Below, one piece after another: positions 1 through 5,374 of a stretch of 6,251 nucleotides of DNA; the stretch's first letter is position 1; each line of letters opens with the position of its first letter. Position numbers and translations under genes: made by a program. Source of the DNA: an uncultured Caulobacteraceae bacterium (GTDB lineage Bacteria > Pseudomonadota > Alphaproteobacteria > Caulobacterales > Caulobacteraceae); the NCBI GenBank assembly GCA_946482375.1, contig CAMLRH010000155.1, forward strand, positions 1-6,251. The letters run 5' to 3'. The notes beneath the pieces were generated by a model. It was not told the DNA's origin, did no database searches, and worked only from the letters and a program-made list of their open reading frames with translations.

Positions 1-1266
1 CTCCGACTGCACCAGCCGCAGGTAGGCGTGCGCATCCCGGATCTCCGCCCGCTCGAAGAACCTCGGCCCCCCGATCACCACATAGGGAATCTGCAGCAGC
101 ACGAAGCGCTCCTCGAACGCCCGCATCTGGAAGGACGCGCGCACCAGGATGGCGATGTCGCGGTACTTCCGCCCCGACCGCTTCCAGCGCTCGATCTCGT
201 CGGCGATCAGGCGGGTTTCGGCCTCGCCGTCCCACACCCCCCGCACGCGGACCTTCTCGCCGCCCTCGGCCTCGGTCCACAGGGTCTTGCCGAGGCGCCC
301 CTTGTTGGCCGCGATCAGCCCCGACGCCGCCGCCAGGATGTGCGCCGTCGAGCGGTAGTTGCGTTCCAGCCGGATCACCTTCGCGCCCGGGAAGTCGCGC
401 TCGAAGCGCAGGATGTTGTCCACCTCGGCGCCCCGCCAGCCGTAGATCGACTGGTCGTCGTCGCCGACGCAGCAGACGTTCTGGCTCTTCTGCGCCAACA
501 GCCGCAGCCACAGGTGCTGGGCGACGTTGGTGTCCTGGTACTCGTCGACCAGCAGATAGCGGAACCGGCCGTGGTACTCGGCCAGTACGTCCGGGTGCTG
601 GGTGAAGATCGTCAGGTTGTGCAGCAACAGGTCGCCGAAGTCGCAGGCGTTCAGGATGCGCAGCCGCTCCTGGTACATCCGGTAGACTTCCTGCCCCCGG
701 TTCTTCTCGACCAGCCCGTTCTCCGACGCCGGCAGCTGGTCCGGCCGCCAGCCGCGGTTCTTCCAGTGGTCGAGCAGGCCGGCGACATACCTCGGGCTCC
801 AGCGCTTGGCGTCGATGTTCAGCGCCTCCAGCACCTGCTTGGCCAGCCGCTCCTGATCGTCGGTGTCGAGGATGGTGTAGCTGGACTTCAGCCCCACTAG
901 TTCGGCGTGGCGGCGCAGGATCTGGGCGGCGATGGAGTGGAAGGTGCCGAGCCACCGCAGCCCCTCCGCCTCCGGCCCGATGATGGCCGTGATCCGCTCG
1001 CGCATCTCGCGCGCGGCCTTGTTGGTGAAGGTGACGGCGAGCAGCTCCCACGGCCGCGCGTGTCCCGTCGCCAGGATGTGCGCCAGCCGCGTCGTCAGCA
1101 CCCGCGTCTTGCCCGTGCCCGCGCCGGCCAGCACCAGCACCGGGCCCTCGATCGCCTCCACCGCCTCGCGCTGCTCGGGGTTCAGGCCCTCGAGATAGTC
1201 CGCCGCGCGCGGCTGCACGCGGGCGAGGTCGGAGATGCGGGGGGCGGGAAGCGGTGACTCGTCCAT
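1..1266 (-). CDS. uvrD: UvrD/PcrA-type ATP-dependent DNA helicase, N-terminal 422 residues (partial)
   Basis: Superfamily 1A 3'-5' DNA helicase, which in bacteria unwinds DNA in nucleotide excision and mismatch repair and clears RecA filaments. The reading frame stays open from the ATG at 1266 to the left edge. Visible motifs in order: Q-motif region LNPEQREAV (about residues 28-36), Walker A AGAGTGKT (47-54), motif Ia AVTFTNKAAREM (about 77-88), motif Ib GTFHSIA (107-113), Walker B/motif II LLVDEYQDTN (238-247), motif III VGDDDQSIYGWRGA (267-280) and motif IV LERNYRST (about 299-306), followed by IPYVVIGGPRFFERAEIRD. These cover the 1A/1B domains and the start of 2A. The family is usually about 700-800 residues, so the C-terminal part lies outside the window. 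The start is preceded by only a weak ribosome site. About 25 residues precede the conserved core, so the exact start is less certain than the identity. PcrA and UvrD cannot be separated from this half; UvrD is the usual name in Proteobacteria. Confidence 0.95.
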   Translation of the reverse strand, partial: MDESPLPAPRISDLARVQPRAADYLEGLNPEQREAVEAIEGPVLVLAGAGTGKTRVLTTRLAHILATGHARPWELLAVTFTNKAAREMRERITAIIGPEAEGLRWLGTFHSIAAQILRRHAELVGLKSSYTILDTDDQERLAKQVLEALNIDAKRWSPRYVAGLLDHWKNRGWRPDQLPASENGLVEKNRGQEVYRMYQERLRILNACDFGDLLLHNLTIFTQHPDVLAEYHGRFRYLLVDEYQDTNVAQHLWLRLLAQKSQNVCCVGDDDQSIYGWRGAEVDNILRFERDFPGAKVIRLERNYRSTAHILAAASGLIAANKGRLGKTLWTEAEGGEKVRVRGVWDGEAETRLIADEIERWKRSGRKYRDIAILVRASFQMRAFEERFVLLQIPYVVIGGPRFFERAEIRDAHAYLRLVQSE

Positions 1267-1415
1267 GGCGGAACATATGTAGCACGCGGCGCGCCCGGCT
1301 TAAGCGGCCCCATATCCCCAATTCATCGCACATCGTTCGTTGGATTTACGGCGCAGCTTCTTTGCCTCACACAAGGAAACACGGGTTTCTGGGTTCTCTG
1401 GGGGGAGACAACAGG
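1267..1415. promoter_or_regulatory. Divergent intergenic region between uvrD and the small membrane-protein genes
   Basis: These 149 bases separate uvrD (leftward) from the DUF4282-like gene (rightward), so both promoters should lie here. I see no convincing -35/-10 pair. A purine-rich Shine-Dalgarno stretch, GGGGGGAG at about 1400-1406, lies roughly nine bases before the ATG at 1416. Calling this a promoter region is inferred from gene orientation only. Confidence 0.4.
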
Positions 1416-1715
1416 ATGACCGATACGGCGGCGCACAAGTGCCCGACCGAGCTTGGCGGCCTTCTTTGCCGGATCTTCGGGATCAGGCGCGAACTGGATA
1501 CGCCGCTGCTCAGCAAGCTCTATTACGGCGGCCTCGCCCTGCTGGGTGTTTGGGCGGTCGCGTCGGTGGCCCTGGCCATCAACCTGGCCATCGACAGTCC
1601 GGGCGGCGGGGCAGGGGGCTTCTTCCTCGTCTCGGCGTCGGTCGGCGTCGGCACGGTGGCTTGGCGGCTGGTCTGCGAGGCCGCGCTCGGCCTCCTCTTG
1701 CTGGTGAGCGCCTAG
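1416..1715 (+). CDS. Small two-helix membrane protein, DUF4282-like
   Basis: A 99-residue protein with a short hydrophilic N-terminus containing two cysteines (C9, C18) and two hydrophobic segments, about residues 36-59 and 67-98. The pattern, with LSKLYYGGLALLGVW before the first helix and WRLVCEAALGLLLL at the end, resembles DUF4282 proteins, small membrane proteins of unknown function that carry an R-(I/L)-x-CE motif in the second helix. The frame stays open upstream to 1254, but the ATG at 1416 is preferred because a GGGGGAG ribosome site precedes it and the upstream extension is arginine-rich and atypical. The protein ends right after the second helix, without the short charged tail I would expect in this family. 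The family assignment is from pattern memory, not a profile search. Confidence 0.7.
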   Translation: MTDTAAHKCPTELGGLLCRIFGIRRELDTPLLSKLYYGGLALLGVWAVASVALAINLAIDSPGGGAGGFFLVSASVGVGTVAWRLVCEAALGLLLLVSA

Positions 1716-1744
1716 GAACTGACCCGCCTCGCGCGCCGTTGATC

Positions 1745-1766
1745 GCCCAAGCTCAAGCTTGAGGGC
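1745..1766 (+). promoter_or_regulatory. Hairpin overlapping the ribosome-binding site of the next gene
   Basis: The arm GCCCAAGC (1745-1752) can pair with GCTT (1757-1760) and GGGC (1763-1766) around a TCAA loop, leaving a two-base GA bulge. The 3' arm includes most of GAGGG (1761-1765), the probable Shine-Dalgarno of the gene starting at 1773. The same stretch contains a perfect 12-base palindrome, CTCAAGCTTGAG (1752-1763), which could instead be a protein-binding site. Neither role is demonstrated. Confidence 0.35.
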
Positions 1767-1772
1767 GAAGGC

Positions 1773-1970
1773 ATGGCCGCACCCACGCGAAGGACGCTCC
1801 CGCTGCTGGTGACGGCGCTGGCGGCGCTGGCCGCCATCGCCGCGGCCGCCTGGCTCGTCTTTCTCGCGCCCGAGCCGAAGACGGTCACCGACGCGCCGAC
1901 CCTGCCGGCGCCGGAAGAACCCGCGCCCGCGCCGATGCCAAAGCCGCTCGTCCCCGCAACGGCGCCGTGA
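1773..1970 (+). CDS. Small single-pass membrane protein with Pro/Ala-rich tail
   Basis: A 65-residue protein: a short basic N-terminus (RR at residues 6-7), a very Ala/Leu-rich hydrophobic helix at about residues 9-32, then a tail rich in proline, alanine and glutamate (PEPK, PAPEEPAPAPMPKP). Basic residues before the helix predict the N-terminus inside and the tail in the periplasm, as a signal anchor. GAGGG lies seven bases before the ATG. It starts 57 bases after the DUF4282-like gene and 22 bases before the next small membrane gene, so the three may be co-transcribed. No family is recognised. Its low complexity leaves some chance that it is not a real gene, but the helix, ribosome site and spacing favour it. 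Confidence 0.55.
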   Translation: MAAPTRRTLPLLVTALAALAAIAAAAWLVFLAPEPKTVTDAPTLPAPEEPAPAPMPKPLVPATAP

Positions 1971-1992
1971 CCTCGCGAGTTAAGGGCAGGTC

Positions 1993-2229
1993 ATGACCCA
2001 CCAATACGACCCCAACACCGACCCAAACGTCCCGCCCCGCGACGCCCCGCCCCGTGGCGGCAGGGCCAAGGGCATTCCACCGCTGGTCTGGATCGTGCTC
2101 GGCCTGCTGGTGCTGATGGCGGTCTTCGCCATCGCCCAGTGCGACGGAACCCGCCAGACCCCCAGCGGCGAAAGCGTCAACCAGACCGCGCCGACCGAGG
2201 CGGTCATGCCAGCGACGAATACCCCTTAA
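1993..2229 (+). CDS. Small single-pass membrane protein, function unknown
   Basis: A 78-residue protein with a Pro/Asp-rich hydrophilic N-terminus (YDPNTDPNVPPRDAPPRGG), a basic stretch (RGGRAK) just before a clear transmembrane helix at about residues 30-49 (PPLVWIVLGLLVLMAVFAIA), then a Cys at 50 and a Ser/Thr-rich C-terminal tail. The charge pattern predicts a cytoplasmic N-terminus. AAGGGCAGG lies just before the ATG. I recognise no named family, although short proteins of this design are common in alphaproteobacteria. It is the last gene of the rightward trio and ends just before the REP-like repeat, which could serve as its terminator. Confidence 0.7.
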   Translation: MTHQYDPNTDPNVPPRDAPPRGGRAKGIPPLVWIVLGLLVLMAVFAIAQCDGTRQTPSGESVNQTAPTEAVMPATNTP

Positions 2230-2237
2230 CCCGTGTG

Positions 2238-2329
2238 TCCCCGCGAAGGCGGGGATCCAAGCAGGCTTTCAGCGTCACCAAAGCCGAAGCTTGTCTGCAA
2301 CTCAGCTTGGGTCCCCGCCTTCGCGGGGA
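2238..2329. repeat. Inverted pair of REP-like palindromes (BIME-like element)
   Basis: Two 25-base arms, 2238-2262 and 2305-2329, are reverse complements with one mismatch. Each arm holds its own hairpin, CCCCGC-GAAG-GCGGGG on the left and CCCCGC-CTTC-GCGGGG on the right. The 42 bases between the arms include a further GGCTTT (2264-2269) / AAAGCC (2280-2285) stem. This fits the REP/BIME class, short palindromes scattered between genes in many alphaproteobacterial genomes and thought to be mobilised by RAYT transposases. No RAYT gene is in the window. The element lies between convergent genes and could end transcription in both directions. Its right half overlaps the 3' end of the ribbon-helix-helix gene. 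Confidence 0.85.
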
Positions 2330-2544
2330 TGATCGGAATTGGATGCGGATTGCAGCGCGTAAACCCGACACGCCGACGCCAGCCCGCGCTCGCCGCGCTC
2401 GGCGTCGATCCGCGCCACCAGCGCCGCCAGGCTGAGCCCCTGCCGCGCCGCTGCCGCCTCCAGCACCGCCCAGAACTCCGGCTCCAGCGCCAGCGAGGTG
2501 CCGTGGCCGGCCAGCAGGATCGAGCGCTTGCGTAAGGCCGGCAT
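2302..2544 (-). CDS. Ribbon-helix-helix domain protein (RHH_4-like), 3' end inside a repeat
   Basis: An 80-residue protein resembling the RHH_4 group of small, presumably DNA-binding proteins. The segment KRSILLAGHGTSLALEPEFW (about 6-25) gives the beta strand and start of the first helix; LEAAAARQGLSLAALVARID (about 28-47) covers the rest of that helix and the second helix. The family-like ending CRVYAL lies at 59-64. The ATG at 2544 is chosen because AAGGAG sits five bases upstream; an in-frame ATG at 2562 lies upstream of that site and is less likely. The last eight residues, PREGGDPS, and the stop codon come from the REP-like element, so the native C-terminus seems to have been replaced or extended by the repeat. 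It is divergent from coq4. Its usual partner family, DUF4169, is about 2.3 kb away on the same strand. Confidence 0.82.
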   Translation of the reverse strand: MPALRKRSILLAGHGTSLALEPEFWAVLEAAAARQGLSLAALVARIDAERGERGLASACRVYALQSASNSDHPREGGDPS

Positions 2545-2549
2545 GGTCG

Positions 2550-2555
2550 CTCCTT
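2550..2555 (-). promoter_or_regulatory. Ribosome-binding site fixing the RHH start
   Basis: On the minus strand these bases read AAGGAG, a near-perfect Shine-Dalgarno five bases before the ATG at 2544. This decides that start over the in-frame ATG at 2562. The rest of the 59-base gap up to coq4 must hold divergent promoters, but no clear promoter boxes are visible. Confidence 0.7.
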
Positions 2556-2603
2556 GCAACACCTGGGCGAGGGGATCATCTTCCCGCCAACGGAGAGAAG
2601 ACC

Positions 2604-3395
2604 ATGGCCGCCGTCGCCGACGCCGTCGATATCCAACAGCCGGCTCCCCGCGTCCAGCGTATGAACCCGCGCCGCAACTATCGTCGCGATCCGGTCCGCG
2701 CCTTCAAGGCGTTGCGCCGCCTGCTCGCCGACAAGGAAGACACCGCCGCGGTGTTCGAGCTGATGCGCGCGTTGTCGGGCCGCTCGGTCCCCAACGGCTA
2801 CGACCGCCTGCTCCGGACCGCCGAGGGCGGCCGCATCGCCTATGAGCGCGACGAGTTCGCCGATCGCCTGTCCGACCGCGCCTGGCTGGAAAGCTTCGGC
2901 CCCGGCACGGTCGGCGCCGCCTACCGCGCCTTCATCGCCCCGCGCGGCCTCTCCGCCGAGGGGCTGGCCGAGGAAAGCCGCAAGGTCAAGGACACCGAGA
3001 TCGACGCCGCCCACCCCTACGCCTGGTACGGCCGGCGCATGCGCGACGTCCACGACGTCTGGCACGTGCTCACCGGCTACGGCACGGACGGCCTGGGCGA
3101 AGCCTGCCTCGTCGCCTTCTCCTACCGGCAGACCAGGTCGCTGGGCTTCGCCGTCATCGCCAACGCTGCCAAACGCGAAGCCCGCCGCGCCGGAGCCCCG
3201 CAAGTCTACGCCGACGCCATCACCGAAGGCTTTCGAAACGGCAAGAAGGCCGCCTGGCTCCCGGCCATCGACTACCCGCGCCTGTTCGCGGAGGACCTCG
3301 AAAGCGCGAGGGTGCGGCTCGGGATCGCGCGGCCGGTGGTCTACGAGAGCATCCCGGAAGACATGCGGGATCGGCAGGCGGTGATGGCGGCTTAA
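2604..3395 (+). CDS. coq4: Ubiquinone biosynthesis protein Coq4
   Basis: A 263-residue Coq4 homologue. In eukaryotes Coq4 belongs to the coenzyme Q synthesis complex and has been linked to oxidative decarboxylation at ring carbon C1; bacterial homologues are thought to act similarly on ubiquinone precursors. The metal-binding signature HDxxH-x11-E is intact: H150, D151, H154 and E166 in RDVHDVWHVLTGYGTDGLGE. Other family-like stretches are WYGRRMRDVHD before it and FSYRQTRSLGFAVI after it. An N-terminal stretch of about 20 residues precedes the conserved region, and the length is normal for the family. GGAGAGAAG lies just before the ATG at 2604. There is no transmembrane segment, consistent with a soluble or peripheral protein. 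No other ubiquinone gene is nearby, and the gene is divergent from the RHH gene. The long open frames on the opposite strand are codon-bias shadows. Confidence 0.93.
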   Translation: MAAVADAVDIQQPAPRVQRMNPRRNYRRDPVRAFKALRRLLADKEDTAAVFELMRALSGRSVPNGYDRLLRTAEGGRIAYERDEFADRLSDRAWLESFGPGTVGAAYRAFIAPRGLSAEGLAEESRKVKDTEIDAAHPYAWYGRRMRDVHDVWHVLTGYGTDGLGEACLVAFSYRQTRSLGFAVIANAAKREARRAGAPQVYADAITEGFRNGKKAAWLPAIDYPRLFAEDLESARVRLGIARPVVYESIPEDMRDRQAVMAA

Positions 3396-3476
3396 GCGCA
3401 AAACGCCGCAGCAGATGCACTAGCCAAGCTTCGCTTTTACAACCTAGGATCGGCCCGCTGCTAGATGGGGGTTGAT
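3396..3476 (+). promoter_or_regulatory. Upstream region of the nuclease-like gene with its Shine-Dalgarno
   Basis: This is the gap after coq4. It is less GC-rich than the DNA to its left, which puts the composition change at about the end of coq4. GGGGG at 3467-3471 lies five bases before the ATG at 3477. Because it overlaps the earlier in-frame ATG at 3465, it favours 3477 as the true start. A tiny AAGC-TTC-GCTT stem followed by Ts (about 3427-3438) is too weak to call a terminator. No clear promoter boxes were identified. Confidence 0.4.
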
Positions 3477-4844
3477 ATGAAAGAGTTGCCCGAGCTGTTG
3501 GCGAGGGGGGATCGCGCGCGCCTCTTCCCAGTGTTGGCGGACACTTCCAAGGAGGGGCGAACCCTTTCCATCTTTTTGTCGTGCTTTGAACTGGTCCCGG
3601 AACTCGGGCGCGCGTTGCTGGCTAGCATCGACATGCGTGTTGGCGCCCGCGCTCAGATAGAGACCTACACCGAGGTTGTCCTGAAGAAGGGCGATCAAGC
3701 GTCGGCATTTCGCCCTGACGGGCTGATTGTCGTGCGAACTGGCAGCAAGACGTGGTCTGCGCTGGTTGAAGCGAAAGTCGGAAATTCAGAACTTACGAAA
3801 GAGCAGGTGGAGTCCTACCTTGACCTCGCGCGGATCAACGGCATCGACGCGCTAGTAACGCTCTCCAATCAGTTTGCTTCCTTGCCTACGCACCATCCAG
3901 TAGTTGTTAGTGCATCTTCTAGGAAGAAGGTCGAGCTCTATCACTGGTCCTGGATGTATGTGGTCACGCAGTCGATACTCCTTCTTAGCGATGAGGATGT
4001 GGTCGATAGAGAGCAGCGCTTGCTTCTACGCGAAATGAATCGTTTCCTTCTTCACGCCAGCTCAGGCGTAAAAGGTTTCGATCAGATGCCCGCAAGCTGG
4101 AGCGATAGCGTTTCCAAGATTCAAGCTGGTGGCAACATCTCAGCAAACTCGCAAGAAGCGCGCGAGATAGTTGGTGCTTGGCATCAGGAGGTTGGTGATC
4201 TCAGTCTCGTCTTGAGCCGCCAACTTGAAACTACGGTTCGAGTGCGGATGCCGAGGGCGCATACAGCCTCTCCTCTAGAGCGGCAGAAAGCAGATCAAAA
4301 AATCCTGTCCGAGCAGGCGCAGCTGATTACGAGCTTAGATGTTCCGGACACTGCCGATCCGATTACGGTCTGCGTGGACCTCAAGAAGCGATCCATCACG
4401 CTCTCCATGTGGCTGAAGGCGCCCGACGAACCGAAGAGCTCAAAGGCGAGAATCAATTGGCTGTTGCGCCAGCTACAGAAGACCGACCCCGCAGGCGTAC
4501 ATATCCGCTGCTACTGGCCGGGAAAGACCAAGTTCACTCAGCATGCGTTGGCAACCTTGCGAGATAATCCCGATTTAGTAGCTGAGGGTCGCGAGGGGCA
4601 GACGTTAGTTTCGTTGGAAGTCCTCATGGTGAAGGACATGTCGAGCAGATTGGCGCAGCGGAAGTTGTTCCTCACTGAACTCGAAGCGATGGCGCCGAAA
4701 TATTACTTTGAAGTAGCCCAGCATCTGAAAGCCTTCCAACCCAAGGCCCCCCGTCTCAAGGAAGATAAGGCGCTTCCCAAGCAGGTTGCACCCGAGGCAT
4801 TGCGAGTAGAAGCAGAGCAAGAGGCGCTGGCGGGCGAGGTGTAG
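3477..4844 (+). CDS. Putative PD-(D/E)XK superfamily nuclease, probably horizontally acquired
   Basis: A 455-residue protein from the ATG at 3477 (459 from the alternative ATG at 3465). Numbering from 3465, the N-terminal third carries a restriction-endonuclease-like core: helical glutamates in IETYTE (about 65-70), RPDG with D85, then a strand and EAK (E102, K104), then QVESY (Q114, Y118), which matches the QxxxY motif of RecB-like nucleases. The order E...PD...ExK...QxxxY is what a metal-dependent PD-(D/E)XK nuclease shows. The remaining 330 residues or so match no family I know: a region around KIQAGGNISANSQEAREIV, a possible alpha/beta domain (ITVCVDLKKRSITLSMWLKAP, then RINWLLRQLQK) and a Lys/Glu/Ala-rich C-terminus. 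There is no signal peptide or transmembrane helix. GC is visibly lower than in the neighbours, and codons rare elsewhere in the window occur (TTA Leu, ATA Ile, AGA Arg). No methyltransferase partner is nearby. A defence or DNA-processing role is inference. Confidence 0.8.
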   Translation: MKELPELLARGDRARLFPVLADTSKEGRTLSIFLSCFELVPELGRALLASIDMRVGARAQIETYTEVVLKKGDQASAFRPDGLIVVRTGSKTWSALVEAKVGNSELTKEQVESYLDLARINGIDALVTLSNQFASLPTHHPVVVSASSRKKVELYHWSWMYVVTQSILLLSDEDVVDREQRLLLREMNRFLLHASSGVKGFDQMPASWSDSVSKIQAGGNISANSQEAREIVGAWHQEVGDLSLVLSRQLETTVRVRMPRAHTASPLERQKADQKILSEQAQLITSLDVPDTADPITVCVDLKKRSITLSMWLKAPDEPKSSKARINWLLRQLQKTDPAGVHIRCYWPGKTKFTQHALATLRDNPDLVAEGREGQTLVSLEVLMVKDMSSRLAQRKLFLTELEAMAPKYYFEVAQHLKAFQPKAPRLKEDKALPKQVAPEALRVEAEQEALAGEV

Positions 4845-4845
4845 T

Positions 4846-5019
4846 CTACTCCCGCTTCTTCCCCTCCAGCTCCCGCTTCGCCTTCTCGCGCCGCGCCGTC
4901 CCGGCGTCGCGTTCGGCCTTCGTCCTCCCGAACGCCACACGGTTCTCCGACGCCTTGGCTTTGGCGTCCTCGCGGGCCTTCGTTTTCCGCGCGCGGTTCA
5001 GATTCACGACTTCGGCCAT
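4846..5019 (-). CDS. DUF4169 family small protein
   Basis: A 57-residue, highly charged protein starting MAEVVNLNRARKTKARED and containing ENRVAFGRTKAERDAG, then a Lys/Glu/Arg-rich helix to the C-terminus. The VVNLN-(R/K)-xRK start and the NR-x-x-FGRTKAE core are typical of DUF4169, a family of unknown function in alphaproteobacteria with members of about 55-65 residues. It is predicted to be one long, possibly coiled-coil helix and cytoplasmic. AAGGAA lies about five bases before the ATG. Its stop is separated by one base from the stop of the convergent nuclease-like gene, and it is divergent from the DUF2171 gene. As I recall, DUF4169 genes often sit beside an RHH_4 gene; here that gene is about 2.3 kb downstream on the same strand. 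Confidence 0.85.
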   Translation of the reverse strand: MAEVVNLNRARKTKAREDAKAKASENRVAFGRTKAERDAGTARREKAKRELEGKKRE

Positions 5020-5027
5020 TGAATTCC

Positions 5028-5056
5028 TTGAAACTTTGCCGGGCTCACATTTGTTA
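5028..5056 (+). promoter_or_regulatory. Weak candidate promoter for the DUF2171 gene
   Basis: TTGAAA (5028-5033) is a good -35-like hexamer. It is followed 17 bases later by TTGTTA (5051-5056), a poor -10 match, about 50 bases before the ATG at 5107. The gap also contains a CCGGCGCCGG palindrome (about 5069-5081 region). A promoter in this divergent gap is expected from gene orientation, but this particular pair is tentative. Confidence 0.25.
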
Positions 5057-5106
5057 AAGAGGGAGATCCGGCCGGCGCCGGTCGCTTAACAGTAGGAGTA
5101 GCGCCT

Positions 5107-5343
5107 ATGGTCGAGCCCTCGCAAATCCTGCGGCACATGGAAGTCCTCGACTCCGAGGATAACTACTGCGGACTGGTCCTCGGGGTAATAGGCGCGGAGA
5201 TCGAACTGGCCGAGGGCCACGGCGTCGGCGACGCGCAGGGCCGCATCCCGATCGCCTGGGTCGACTACACCTGGGACCACAAGCTCAAGCTCAAGCTGAC
5301 CTGCGAGGAGGCCAAGGCCCGCTGGGCGGCGTTGACGCATTGA
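5107..5343 (+). CDS. DUF2171 family protein (PRC-barrel-like)
   Basis: A 78-residue protein matching the DUF2171 pattern: an N-terminal PSQILRHMEVLDSEDNYCG (about 4-22, family-like I-x-x-HMEV-x-x-SD), a strand-rich middle GLVLGVIGAEIELAEG, then IPIAWVDY (about 48-54, family-like IPLDWV) and a C-terminal EEAKARW (67-73). Members are small soluble proteins of unknown biochemical function, thought to adopt a PRC-barrel-like beta fold; some are annotated as stress-related. TAGGAG lies about eight bases before the ATG. It is a single gene, divergent from DUF4169 and followed at once by a strong hairpin that probably ends its transcript. It lacks the usual His-rich GQHHYIP stretch, having GRIPIAWV instead. 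Confidence 0.85.
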   Translation: MVEPSQILRHMEVLDSEDNYCGLVLGVIGAEIELAEGHGVGDAQGRIPIAWVDYTWDHKLKLKLTCEEAKARWAALTH

Positions 5344-5349
5344 CCAGAA

Positions 5350-5374
5350 CCCTCCTCCCTCGAGGGGAGGAGGG
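5350..5374 (+). terminator. GC-rich hairpin after the DUF2171 gene (repeat-like)
   Basis: CCTCCTCCC pairs with GGGAGGAGG around a short TCGA-containing loop (10-11 pairs counting one G-T), starting six bases after the TGA. No T-run follows, so it would be at most a weak intrinsic terminator. The hairpin and its GCAGGGTGGAGGGTG flank resemble the dispersed intergenic palindromes of high-GC alphaproteobacteria. It forms an inverted pair with the hairpin at 5477-5501. Confidence 0.6.

Noticed and set aside
28..1257. Long plus-strand open frames opposite the helicase gene
   Set aside because: They are Arg/Pro/His-rich, low-complexity shadows of uvrD, whose minus-strand frame contains all helicase motifs in order.
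1254..1415. N-terminal extension of the DUF4282-like protein to an upstream ATG at 1254
   Set aside because: It would overlap the uvrD start, adds an Arg-rich segment unlike the family, and lacks the ribosome site seen before 1416.
1690..1762. A frameshift at the 3' end of the DUF4282-like gene that would restore a longer tail
   Set aside because: The shifted frame continues as Pro/Arg-rich sequence without family resemblance, so the early stop after the second helix seems genuine.
2238..2329. CRISPR array
   Set aside because: There are only two copies, in inverted orientation, with self-complementary arms; this is a palindromic REP-like pair and not direct repeats with spacers.
2226..3401. 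A 391-residue minus-strand open frame across coq4 and the RHH gene
   Set aside because: It is antisense to coq4, which has the intact HDxxHx11E motif, and its composition is typical of a GC-bias shadow. Its end also runs through the palindromic repeat, giving the spurious IPAKAGTQ peptide.
3427..3438. Possible terminator after coq4 (AAGC-TTC-GCTT then Ts)
   Set aside because: A four-base stem with a three-base loop is too weak to support a terminator.
3465..3476. The ATG at 3465 as start of the nuclease-like gene
   Set aside because: No ribosome site is at proper distance upstream, while GGGGG at 3467-3471 is well placed for the ATG at 3477. It remains a possible alternative.
5054..5090. 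TTAA pair before the DUF2171 gene as a CtrA-type binding site
   Set aside because: The two TTAA half-sites are far more than seven bases apart, so they do not form the TTAA-N7-TTAA motif.
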